Of a stretch of DNA of 7,980 nucleotides, positions 1-6,268 are shown in pieces. Source of the stretch: Betaproteobacteria bacterium (GTDB lineage: Bacteria; Pseudomonadota; Gammaproteobacteria; Burkholderiales; Burkholderiaceae_C); NCBI GenBank assembly GCA_005882155.1, contig VBCQ01000245.1:1-7980 (forward strand), in the 5' to 3' direction. The first letter of the stretch is position 1. Every line of letters starts with the position of its first letter. Under the pieces are notes generated by a model, which had not been told where the DNA came from, made no database searches, and saw only the letters and a program-made list of their open reading frames with translations. Position numbers and translations under genes: made by a program.

Positions 1-2
1 CC

Positions 3-668
3 TCGGGCAGCACGACGCCGATCGTCATGGCCGTCGTGACCGACCCGGTCGGCCAAGGGCTGGTCGCGAGCCTTGCGCGGCCGGGCGGCAATGTGACCGG
101 TCGGTCGAGTCAGGTCGAAGACACGCTGCCCAAGATGCTCGAGCTGTTTGCCCGGGTGCTGCCCAAGTCGGCGCGGATCGCCGTGCTGCACAACACGAAC
201 AATCCAGTGCATCCGCTGCTGTGGCGCGAAGCCGAGAAAGCAGCCAAGTCGCTCGACATGACGCTGGTGCGGATCGACGTCGCCGGCTCGAATGACTTTC
301 CCGCCGCGTTCGACACCATTGCGCGCGAGCGGCTCGGCGCGCTGCTCGTGCTGCCCGACGACGGCATGACGATGAACAACCGCACGCAACTCGTCGCGCT
401 CGCGGCTCAGCGTCGCATTGCGACGTTCTATGGCTTGCGCGAGTTCGTCGCGCAAGGTGGCTTGATGAGCTATGGCGAGAACTACGCCGCCGATTACCGC
501 AGCACGGCCGCCTACGTCGGCAAGGTCTTGCGTGGCGAGAAGCCGGCCAATCTGCCGGTGGAGCAGCCGACGAGGTTCGAGTTCGTCATCAACTCGAGCG
601 CAGCCAAGGCGCTTGGCGTCACGATCCCGGCCTCGCTGCTGGTGCGCGCCGACGAGGTGCTGCAGTAG
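3..668 (+). CDS. ABC transporter substrate-binding protein, TrpX-type (5' truncated)
   Basis: This is the C-terminal 221 residues of a periplasmic binding protein of the ABC_sub_bind/TrpX family, which captures a small ligand for an ABC importer. The reading frame is open to the window edge, and the codons before the ATG at 27 (Ser-Gly-Ser-Thr-Thr-Pro-Ile-Val) match the family, so the real start lies upstream and the ATG at 27 is internal. Family hallmarks are the stretch DPVGQGLVASLARPGGNVTG just after it and the end motif with LPVEQPTRFEFVIN, AKALGVTIPASLL and RADEVLQ. Full-length members are around 320 residues, so roughly the first 100, including the signal peptide, are missing here. Many Burkholderiales carry numerous paralogues with unknown ligands, so the substrate cannot be assigned. 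The gene is convergent with the PQ-loop gene; 58 bases separate their stop codons and show no clear terminator. Confidence 0.93.
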   Translation, partial: SGSTTPIVMAVVTDPVGQGLVASLARPGGNVTGRSSQVEDTLPKMLELFARVLPKSARIAVLHNTNNPVHPLLWREAEKAAKSLDMTLVRIDVAGSNDFPAAFDTIARERLGALLVLPDDGMTMNNRTQLVALAAQRRIATFYGLREFVAQGGLMSYGENYAADYRSTAAYVGKVLRGEKPANLPVEQPTRFEFVINSSAAKALGVTIPASLLVRADEVLQ

Positions 669-726
669 CTCGCATGAGGCGCCACAGCCTGTATCGCAAG
701 TACGAGCAAGTCAAGCAGTGGGTTCT

Positions 727-1047
727 TCAATGCATGCGATCCGCTGCGATGACACCGACCACGATCGCCACGTCGAGCACGATCCAGCCGATGCAGGCAA
801 GGTAGATGGTCTTGTCTTTCTTGCGAACGCCGTAGACGAGCCACAGGCACGCCGAGACGAGGTAGGTGCCCCACGACGCGATCGACACGCCGCTCGCGTT
901 GTGCGCGACCCAAACGGTGTAGACCTGCGGCACCGTCATCAGCATCGTGATGACCGACATGCTTCGCAGAACCTTTTCGAGGCCGCTCGCCGCCGGCGGG
1001 GCCTTCACTGCATCGTGGGCGTGGCCGGCGGGCGGCAGCATCGTCAT
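727..1047 (-). CDS. PQ-loop / SemiSWEET-type small membrane protein
   Basis: A 106-residue protein with a polar N-terminal tail of about 25 residues followed by three predicted membrane helices at about 27-46, 56-74 and 81-102. The first helix contains the Pro-Gln pair (residues 40-41, in MTVPQVYTVW), followed by the NASGVSIASW segment and a WLVYG ending of helix 2; this is the SemiSWEET/MtN3-like half-transporter pattern. Characterised SemiSWEETs dimerise and move sugars, but the third helix (IYLACIGWIV...) has no asparagine where sugar-transporting members usually have one, so sugar transport is only a guess. The ATG at 1047 is preceded by GAGG with 8 bases of spacing; a second Met two codons in is the alternative start. 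The gene begins 19 bases after the cytochrome stop codon on the same strand, so it is most likely the second gene of that transcript. Confidence 0.82.
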   Translation of the reverse strand: MTMLPPAGHAHDAVKAPPAASGLEKVLRSMSVITMLMTVPQVYTVWVAHNASGVSIASWGTYLVSACLWLVYGVRKKDKTIYLACIGWIVLDVAIVVGVIAADRMH

Positions 1048-1066
1048 CGTCGTGACCTCGATCTCT

Positions 1067-2317
1067 TCACAAGGACTTCAGGTACTGCGCCAGGTCGGTG
1101 ATCTGTTGCGGCGTAAGCCCCAGCGATCGCTTAGCGTTGTAGATGTTGCCCAGGTCCTCGAGCGTCGCTGCCGATCCGTCGTGGAAATACGGTGCGTGCT
1201 GCCACAGGCCGCGCAGCGGCGTCGTACGGTACATCTTCGTCGCTGAGCGTGAAGCATAGCTCGGCGTTTCGGGCTCGACCACCGAGTCGGCCGGCGGATG
1301 CAGCGTGCTGTTGGCGTCGGTGAACAGCGTGCCGCTGTGGCACGTCGCGCATTGGCCGGGGCCATCGAACACCAGCTTGCCGCGTGCGGCGGCAGCGGCG
1401 TCGACGCTGCCGGCCGGCGCCGGCGGCGCATTCAGCGACAGCTGGTAGGCCTGCAATGCCGGCAGCTTGCTGCTGACGAGGTCGACCGTGCCGTTGGTGA
1501 TGCTCAGGTTCAGCCGCGGCTCGGTGAAGGTGCCGAGGCCGCCCATCTGCGTGACGGCGACGTAGCGGTTCCAGTACGCGATCTCGTTGCCGTCGCCGGT
1601 GTAGGTGACGCTGTGGACTCCGGCGAGCCCGTAGGCCGGCGGGATCACCACCGGCTTGCTCAGCCCGTCGATGTTGTGCCGCGGGTCGTACATGCCGGGA
1701 CCCCAAGAGTTCAACGCGGTCTTTTCGGTGGGGCTGATCGCCGGCGACAGCGCGATGATCGCGCCCGGGTTGAGGTCGAGGTTGGGCCAGCCGTCGAGCC
1801 GCTTGCCGATGTTCGGCGCGAACGAGTTGTCGACCGTCGAATGGCACAGCGCGCAGGTGATGCCGACCTTCGTGAGCGTGTCTACACCGTTGACGGTCTC
1901 GACCGCGCCCTTGATCCCGAGCACCGCGTCGAGCTTGAGCAACGCGACCGTCGTCGCCGGACTGTGCAGATCGACCGTGCCGGCCGCGAGTGCGGCCTTC
2001 AGCGTGTCGGGCAGCGCGTCGACGTCGACCTTCAATCCGACCGAGAACGCCGTCAGCGGGTCGACCGAGGTGCGGATCACTTCGTGCATCCGCAACGCAT
2101 CGGTCCACTTCGCTTCATCGCCGAAGGTCTCGAAGCGGAAGATGTGCCGGCCTTGCGCGGCCAGCGAGGTCTGGTTCCGGGCCTGCGCCGTCTCGGTCGC
2201 CTGGTCCATCGAAGTGTTGTCCGATGAGCCGCCGCCGCAAGCGGCTGCGAGCACAACGGCTGCGGTGATGGCTGCGCCGGTGAGGCGAGTATTCGATCGG
2301 CGAAGCGGGTGATTCAT
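1067..2317 (-). CDS. Di-heme c-type cytochrome, lipoprotein
   Basis: A 416-residue exported electron-transfer or oxidoreductase protein. The N-terminus has a basic segment (RRSNTR), a hydrophobic stretch and a lipobox LAAAC with Cys27, then a Gly/Ser-rich linker, so it should be a lipid-anchored protein in the cell envelope. Two heme c attachment motifs are visible: CALCH at 155-159 and CATCH at 323-327. Between them are the conserved segments WGPGMYDPRHNIDG (205-218), PPAYGLAGVH and KLPALQAYQLSL. The end has TTPLRGLW and APYFHDGSAATLEDL, as in the MauG/cytochrome c peroxidase/RoxA-like di-heme group, and closes with a cytochrome c helix (LAQYLKSL). I recognise the family type but not a specific enzyme; peroxidase activity is not established. 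The frame runs open further upstream to 2704, into the divergent dehydrogenase gene, but GGAGG four bases before the ATG at 2317 plus the signal peptide fix the start. Confidence 0.88.
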   Translation of the reverse strand: MNHPLRRSNTRLTGAAITAAVVLAAACGGGSSDNTSMDQATETAQARNQTSLAAQGRHIFRFETFGDEAKWTDALRMHEVIRTSVDPLTAFSVGLKVDVDALPDTLKAALAAGTVDLHSPATTVALLKLDAVLGIKGAVETVNGVDTLTKVGITCALCHSTVDNSFAPNIGKRLDGWPNLDLNPGAIIALSPAISPTEKTALNSWGPGMYDPRHNIDGLSKPVVIPPAYGLAGVHSVTYTGDGNEIAYWNRYVAVTQMGGLGTFTEPRLNLSITNGTVDLVSSKLPALQAYQLSLNAPPAPAGSVDAAAAARGKLVFDGPGQCATCHSGTLFTDANSTLHPPADSVVEPETPSYASRSATKMYRTTPLRGLWQHAPYFHDGSAATLEDLGNIYNAKRSLGLTPQQITDLAQYLKSL

Positions 2318-2414
2318 GGTGCCTCCGTTGCAGTCACGACAGACGCGAATAGACGTTGCGGTGCGAAAAAACGTTCCCGGCACAAGCCCCCTTTCAGATG
2401 CACACTTTGCGCCT
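2318..2414. promoter_or_regulatory. Divergent intergenic region between cytochrome and alcohol dehydrogenase genes
   Basis: These 97 bases lie between two divergently transcribed genes and must hold the promoters of both operons, or the promoter elements overlap the coding sequences. I see no convincing -35/-10 pair in either direction. An A-run with an AACGTT core sits inside an imperfect symmetric element that begins GTGC and ends GCAC (2361-2383); it could be an operator, but the interior does not pair well. The dehydrogenase ATG at 2415 has no recognisable Shine-Dalgarno sequence in front of it, so a start point close to the ATG (leaderless mRNA) is possible. Confidence 0.4.
2322..2326 (-). 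promoter_or_regulatory. Ribosome binding site of the di-heme cytochrome gene
   Basis: On the minus strand the sequence reads GGAGG, then CACC, then ATG. This strong Shine-Dalgarno decides the start at 2317 over the open frame that continues a further 129 codons upstream. Confidence 0.8.
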
Positions 2415-3437
2415 ATGAAAGCCGCTGTGTTGTCCGAGTTCGGCCAAGCCCTGACGCTTGAAGAGCTGCCTGTGCCCGAGCCGCGCGACGACGAGGTGCT
2501 GATCGAGGTCGAGGTGTGCGGCGTGTGCCATTCCGACCTGCACATCGTCGACGGCGACCTGCCGCGCTTCAAGGTCGCGACCAAGCCACATCTCATTCCG
2601 GGCCACGAGGTCGTCGGCCGCGTCGTGCAGCGCGGCGCGGCAGTCAGCCATCTCGAGGTCGGCGATCGCGTCGGCGTGCCGTGGCGACACGGCAATTGCG
2701 GCACCTGCGAGCTATGCCGCGAAGGCTACGAGAACCTGTGCCAGCAAGGCGGCGTCACCGGCATGACGGTCGACGGCGGCTATGCGCAGTTCATGCGCGC
2801 TCGCGCGAGCCATGCGCTGCGCATTCCCGACGCGCTGCGCTCGGACGAGGCCGCGCCGCTCTTGTGTGCCGGCGTCACCAGCTACCGCGCGCTGAAGAAA
2901 GCCGGCGTCGCGCCGGGCCAGCGCGTCGCGGTCTTCGGCATCGGCGGCCTCGGCCATCTGGCGGTGCAGATCGCATGCGCGATGGGTGCCGAGGTGATCG
3001 GCGTCGATGTCAGCGCCGACAAGCTCGCCTTCGCGCGCGAGCTCGGTGCCGTCGATGCGATTGACGCGACTGATCTGGAGGCATTGAAGGCACTGCGCAA
3101 GCGCGGCGGCGTCCATGTGGCGATCGTCACCTCGGCATCGCACGCCGCGTTCGACGCTGCGCTGCAATGCTTGCGGCCCACCGGCACGCTCGGCGTCGTC
3201 GGCTTGCCCGCCGAGCCGCTGCGCATTCCGGCGATATCGCTGGTGGCCAGCGAGGCCCGCATCATCGGCTCGGCCGTCGGCACGCGCGACGACATCCGCG
3301 CGGTGCTCGAGATGGCCGCGCTGGGGCAGCTGCGTTGCCGCGTCGAGATCCGTCCGCTGTCGCAAGTCAATGCGGTCCTCGACGAGATGCGGCGCGGCGC
3401 GATTCACGCTCGCGTCGTGCTCGATCCGCGGACATGA
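2415..3437 (+). CDS. Zinc-dependent alcohol dehydrogenase, AdhP-like
   Basis: A 340-residue medium-chain dehydrogenase that should interconvert alcohols and aldehydes with a nicotinamide cofactor in the cytoplasm. The N-terminal GroES-like domain carries the catalytic zinc ligands Cys38 (in CGVCHSD), His64 (in PGHE) and Cys151, and the structural zinc cysteines 95, 98, 101 and 109 (CGTCELC...C). The Rossmann domain has GIGGLG at 175-180, and Asp198 at the end of the second strand (VIGVDVS) points to NAD rather than NADP. Length and motif order match E. coli AdhP and related propanol-preferring enzymes; the natural substrate is not decidable. I chose ATG 2415 because homology begins exactly there (MKAAVL); the frame is open to 2316, but that stretch shows no family similarity. 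It is the first gene of a coupled unit: its TGA overlaps the next gene's ATG by four bases. Confidence 0.95.
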   Translation: MKAAVLSEFGQALTLEELPVPEPRDDEVLIEVEVCGVCHSDLHIVDGDLPRFKVATKPHLIPGHEVVGRVVQRGAAVSHLEVGDRVGVPWRHGNCGTCELCREGYENLCQQGGVTGMTVDGGYAQFMRARASHALRIPDALRSDEAAPLLCAGVTSYRALKKAGVAPGQRVAVFGIGGLGHLAVQIACAMGAEVIGVDVSADKLAFARELGAVDAIDATDLEALKALRKRGGVHVAIVTSASHAAFDAALQCLRPTGTLGVVGLPAEPLRIPAISLVASEARIIGSAVGTRDDIRAVLEMAALGQLRCRVEIRPLSQVNAVLDEMRRGAIHARVVLDPRT

Positions 3438-3808
3438 CGACGCCAAGCATCCCGACCATCGACTCGATCAGCGCGGTGACCTTGGCCACGCACGACATGG
3501 CGCGCGCGCTGCGCTTTTATCTCGCGTTGGGATTCCCGCTTCGCTACGGCGGCGAAGCGGCGTCGTTCAGCAGCCTCAGCGCCGGCAATGCGTGCCTGAA
3601 CCTGATCGCCGAGGGCGACGATCGCGCGTGGTCGTGGTGGGGCCGCGTGATCTTCTACGTGTCCGACGTCGACGCGCTCTACCGCGCAGCGCTCGCCCAA
3701 GGATTGCAGCCGGACTTCGCGCCGCTCGACGCGAGCTGGGGCGAGCGCTACTTTCACATCGCGGACCCCGACGGGCACGAGCTCAGCTTCGCGACGCGGC
3801 TCGCCTGA
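3434..3808 (+). CDS. VOC-superfamily (glyoxalase/bleomycin-resistance fold) protein
   Basis: A 124-residue single VOC-fold protein, the usual length for one domain of two beta-alpha-beta-beta-beta modules. Visible signatures are ARALRFYLALGFPLRYGG in the first module (residues 23-40) and VIFYVSDVDALYRAALAQG plus DPDGHELSF (111-119) in the second. Glu116 sits where the last metal ligand lies in metal-dependent members. The positions where histidines are usually found at the start of each module appear to hold Thr16 and a hydrophobic residue near 73-74, so metal-dependent catalysis is doubtful and a ligand-binding or resistance role is equally possible. The ATG overlaps the dehydrogenase stop (ATGA) and its own TGA overlaps the next ATG (TGATG), so it is translated together with both neighbours. 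The frame stays open upstream inside the dehydrogenase gene, but without homology. Confidence 0.87.
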   Translation: MTTPSIPTIDSISAVTLATHDMARALRFYLALGFPLRYGGEAASFSSLSAGNACLNLIAEGDDRAWSWWGRVIFYVSDVDALYRAALAQGLQPDFAPLDASWGERYFHIADPDGHELSFATRLA

Positions 3809-4656
3809 TGTCACCCCAGCGCGTCTTCATCCTCACGCTGTTCGCCATGCTCGCTTTCGCCGGCAACTCGCTGCTGTGCCGCGTGGCCTTGAAGCACACC
3901 ACCATCGACCCGGCGAGCTTCACGTCGATCCGCATCGTCTCGGGCGCGCTCATGCTGTGGCTGATCGTGCGGCTGCGCGGCGGGCCGCGCGATCTCGCAG
4001 GAAGCTGGTGGTCGGCGTTCGCCCTCTTCGTCTACGCCGCAGCGTTTTCGTTTTCCTATGTCAGCTTGACCGCTGCGACCGGCGCGCTGCTGCTGTTCGG
4101 CGCGGTGCAGGCGACGATGATCGGCTATGGCTTGTGGATGGGCGAGCGCTTGCATGGACGTCAGACTTTCGGCTTCGCACTCGCCGTGGGCGGACTCGTC
4201 GGACTGCTGTTGCCCGGCCTCGCGGCGCCGCCGCTGCAAGGCTCGGCATTGATGATTGCTGCGGGCATGGCGTGGGGCGTCTACACGCTGCGCGCCAAAG
4301 GCAGCGGCGACCCGTTGCGCGTGACGGCGGGCAACTTCATGCGCGGCGTCGCCTTCGCCGCGGTGTTGAGCGCGGCGCTGCTTCCATTCGCATCGCTCGA
4401 CCTGCGTGGCGTCGGCTATGCGGTCGCCTCCGGTGCGCTCGCTTCGGGCGTCGGCTATGCGGTCTGGTACACGGCGCTCGCCGGATTGAAAGTGACGAGC
4501 GCAGCGCCTGCGCAACTGAGCGTGCCGGTGATCGCTGCAGCGGGCGGCGTCGTGCTGCTCGACGAGCTGGTGACCTGGCGGCTCGTCGCCGCGTCGGTCG
4601 CGATCTTGAGCGGCATCGCGCTGGTCGTCGTGCCACGCCAGCGCAACGGCCGATAG
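3808..4656 (+). CDS. EamA/DMT-family membrane transporter
   Basis: A 282-residue inner-membrane protein with about ten hydrophobic helices arranged as two EamA repeats, the standard size for this family of metabolite exporters (amino acids, nucleotides, small organic compounds). The first repeat starts FAMLAFAGNSLLCRVAL with the family's helix 1 asparagine and arginine, and ends near 137. The second begins about 144 (LQGSALMIAAGMAWGVYTL) and contains the usual closing block LSVPVIAAAGGVVLLDE, then WRLVAASVAILSGIALVV. A short basic tail follows (RQRNGR). The start at 3808 shares one base with the preceding stop, and no separate ribosome binding site is needed. It is the third gene of the dehydrogenase-VOC-exporter unit, which suggests it exports the substrate or product of those proteins. 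Its specificity cannot be inferred. Fifty-one bases separate it from the sigma factor gene, with no evident terminator. Confidence 0.92.
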   Translation: MSPQRVFILTLFAMLAFAGNSLLCRVALKHTTIDPASFTSIRIVSGALMLWLIVRLRGGPRDLAGSWWSAFALFVYAAAFSFSYVSLTAATGALLLFGAVQATMIGYGLWMGERLHGRQTFGFALAVGGLVGLLLPGLAAPPLQGSALMIAAGMAWGVYTLRAKGSGDPLRVTAGNFMRGVAFAAVLSAALLPFASLDLRGVGYAVASGALASGVGYAVWYTALAGLKVTSAAPAQLSVPVIAAAGGVVLLDELVTWRLVAASVAILSGIALVVVPRQRNGR

Positions 4657-4695
4657 CGTCCATCCGTTTTGCGAGTCTCGATCGTTGTAGGGGAG

Positions 4696-4701
4696 AAGGA
4701 G
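4696..4701 (+). promoter_or_regulatory. Ribosome binding site of the sigma factor gene
   Basis: AAGGAG lies six bases before the ATG at 4708. It decides this start over an in-frame TTG at 4669, which would add 13 unconserved residues that overlap this site. Confidence 0.75.
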
Positions 4702-4707
4702 CAACGA

Positions 4708-5463
4708 ATGCCGCATGAACCGCAAGGCCTCGTCGCGCAGGCCTATCAGCAATCGCGTCGCGAACTGCGCTCGTACCTGACGCGCATCGTGCTGCGCCCC
4801 GACGTGGCCGAAGAGCTGGTGCAGCAGGCCGCGGTGAAACTCATCGAGGCGCAGCAGGATGACAAGGGCGCGCCGCCCGATGCCGAGGGCATGCGCGCGT
4901 GGCTGTTTCGCGTCGGCACGAATCTCGCGATCGACCACCTGCGCCGCCACAGCACCTGGCGCGAGAACATCATGCTCGAAGCGCGTGAAGTGGCCGAGCG
5001 CACCGACGCGTTCCTCGCCGAGTCGAGCCTGCTGCGCGGCTCGGCCGAGATGAGCGCAATCGCGCGCGAGCATCTCGCCGTGTGCTTCGCCTGCACGCTG
5101 CGCAACCTGCCGACGCAGCAAGCCGCCGCGCTGCTGCTCGTCGAGGTCTACGGCTTCACCGTCGACGAGGCCGCCGGCATCCTCGACGCGAGCTTCGGCC
5201 AAGCGAAGAACTGGATCCAGTCGGCGCGCGGCTATCTGAACGACAAGTACGGAACGACCTGCGCGCTGATCACGAAGCAAGGCGTCTGCCATCAATGCGT
5301 CGAGCTCAGCGAGTTCTTTCACGGCCGGCAAGATGACCCACTCGAAGGAACCGCGCGCGACGTCGATGCGCGCATCGCGATCCTGCGCGAGCGGCGCGAG
5401 GCGACGCTCGGGCCGTGGCACAAGCTGATGATGCGGCTGGTCGACGACGTGTTGAAGGGGTGA
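4708..5463 (+). CDS. ECF-type RNA polymerase sigma factor with cysteine-bearing C-terminal extension
   Basis: A 251-residue sigma-70-family protein that should direct RNA polymerase to a specific promoter set. Sigma region 2 spans about 9-80, including AEELVQQAAVKLIEA and the AWLFRVGTNLAIDHLRR block typical of region 2.3-2.4. After a linker comes region 4 (about 120-178), with LRNLPTQQAAALLLVEVYGF and the helix-turn-helix TVDEAAGILDASFGQAKNWI. ECF factors usually end near here. This one continues about 70 residues with three cysteines at 185, 194 and 197 (C-x8-C-x2-C, in TTCALITKQGVCHQC) and a charged helical tail. Cys126 and Cys129 (CFAC) open region 4. The cysteines suggest metal or redox control, but this is inference. 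No anti-sigma gene lies next to it. The stop is four bases before the TfoX-like pseudogene, so they share a transcript. Confidence 0.88.
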   Translation: MPHEPQGLVAQAYQQSRRELRSYLTRIVLRPDVAEELVQQAAVKLIEAQQDDKGAPPDAEGMRAWLFRVGTNLAIDHLRRHSTWRENIMLEAREVAERTDAFLAESSLLRGSAEMSAIAREHLAVCFACTLRNLPTQQAAALLLVEVYGFTVDEAAGILDASFGQAKNWIQSARGYLNDKYGTTCALITKQGVCHQCVELSEFFHGRQDDPLEGTARDVDARIAILRERREATLGPWHKLMMRLVDDVLKG

Positions 5464-5467
5464 CGCA

Positions 5468-5790
5468 ATGGCCTGGCAAAAATCTCCGGCAGCGCTGATC
5501 GAGCGCTTCGATACGCTGGTGCCGCACGATGCGCGTGTGCAGCGGCGCAAGATGTTCGGCTACCCCGCGGCCTTCGTGAACGGGCATTTGTTCGTCGGGC
5601 TGCATGAATCGAATCTGAGCCGATGCCGGGGCGAGCGATGAACGACTTCGTCGCGCTCGACGGCACTTGCTTGCCACCGCAAACACGGCTTGCGCCATGG
5701 ATCGAAAAGGCGCTCGCTTATGCGGCAGAGAAACCGGCCAAGCCGACGAAACCCGTGAAAGCAACTCGCAACGGAAGGAGCCGAGCATGA
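5468..5790 (+). pseudogene. TfoX N-terminal-domain protein, broken by an internal deletion with frameshift
   Basis: Two fragments of one TfoX-N-domain protein lie in different frames. From ATG 5468 the frame reads MAWQKSPAALIERFDTL, RRKMFGYPAAFVNGHLFVGL and HESNL, then runs into unrelated residues and a TGA at 5639-5641 (57 codons). From about 5617 the frame one base back reads EPMPGRAMNDFVAL, LAPWIEKALAYAAEKPAKP and ends at TGA 5788-5790. In intact relatives, as I recall them, about twenty residues (with a VRL...PGARPF-like stretch) lie between HxxxL and EPMPGR. These are missing, and the frame change requires a loss of 3n+1 bases near 5616. The start has AAGGGG seven bases upstream inside the sigma gene, so the gene was probably coupled to it. 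The last codon overlaps the ATG of the following gene. The family is of uncertain function; only its N-domain is shared with the competence regulator TfoX/Sxy. Confidence 0.8.
5775..5780 (+). promoter_or_regulatory. Ribosome binding site of the downstream membrane protein gene
   Basis: AAGGAG lies six bases before the ATG at 5787, inside the end of the TfoX-like pseudogene. It supports this start over open frame further upstream (an ATG at 5667 is in frame but falls inside the pseudogene), and it means the membrane protein can be translated although the upstream gene is broken. Confidence 0.72.
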
Positions 5791-6206
5791 AGCGACATCT
5801 GTTGGCCGTCGTGGCCTATGTCTTCGCGACCCTCGCGACCCAGGGCCTGTCGCACTTCCTCGTCTTCGGCTCGCACTATGCAGCGGTGACGTACATGAAG
5901 GCCGAGCCGGTGTTCGCGCTCGGCATCGCGTCGATGCTGGTGCAAGGCAGCGTGCTGTCGTTCGTCTACACGCAATCGCGCTTCATCGAGCAAGGCCTCA
6001 CCGGAGCGCTGCGCTGCGCGTGGCTGTTCGGCGCCTTCCTCGTCAGCTACATCGCGTTCGCCGAAGCGGCCAAATACCGGGTGCCCGACATGGCGTCGTG
6101 GATCGCGGTCGAGGTCGGCGTCGGCTTTATTCAGTTCACACTGATCGGCGTTCTGCTGGGCCTGGCTCATCGCGGCCCCATCAACGCGGTTGCAGCACTG
6201 CGATGA
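5787..6206 (+). CDS. Four-helix membrane protein of unknown function
   Basis: A 139-residue hydrophobic protein with four likely membrane segments at about 5-27, 42-61, 75-94 and 104-127. Notable segments are YMKAEPVFALGIASMLVQG (36-54), a third helix ending in the polar pair FAEAAKYRVPD (91-101), and the fourth helix WIAVEVGVGFIQFTLIGVLLGL. I recognise the general type, a conserved hypothetical inner-membrane protein common in Proteobacteria, but cannot name the family or a function. It has no signal-peptide cleavage site, enzyme motif or metal-ligand cluster. The start overlaps the stop codon of the preceding broken TfoX-like gene (ATGA) and has its own good ribosome binding site, so it is the third gene of the sigma factor transcript. 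It is convergent with the DUF4331 gene. A regulatory link to the sigma factor is possible but untested. Confidence 0.8.
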   Translation: MKRHLLAVVAYVFATLATQGLSHFLVFGSHYAAVTYMKAEPVFALGIASMLVQGSVLSFVYTQSRFIEQGLTGALRCAWLFGAFLVSYIAFAEAAKYRVPDMASWIAVEVGVGFIQFTLIGVLLGLAHRGPINAVAALR

Positions 6207-6268
6207 GCGAACCATGACGAACGAAGCGTAGGTGCACGGCTATCAAGGCGTTGAGCGTTCGACGCCGC

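Noticed and set aside
674..805. Short frame starting MRRHSLYRKYEQVKQW after the binding-protein gene
   Set aside because: It is 43 codons, overlaps the PQ-loop gene in antisense, has no ribosome binding site, and I recognise no family.
1131..2227. Long open frames in other phases across the cytochrome gene, on both strands
   Set aside because: They are Arg/Ala/Asp-rich with no recognisable domain, while the cytochrome frame has two heme motifs and a lipobox. High-GC shadows.
2316..2414. Longer dehydrogenase reading frame starting at 2316
   Set aside because: The extra 33 residues have no dehydrogenase similarity, and the stretch overlaps the divergent promoter region and the cytochrome's ribosome binding site. 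Homology starts exactly at ATG 2415.
2318..2704. N-terminal extension of the cytochrome frame up to 2704 (-)
   Set aside because: It is antisense to the dehydrogenase gene, is rich in Ser, Thr, Arg and Pro, and would bury the lipoprotein signal peptide inside the protein. GGAGG before 2317 marks the real start.
3811..5550. 579-residue open frame on the minus strand
   Set aside because: It lies antisense to the exporter and sigma factor genes. Its Arg/Ala/Gln/His-rich composition without any motif is a shadow of high-GC codon use in the real genes.
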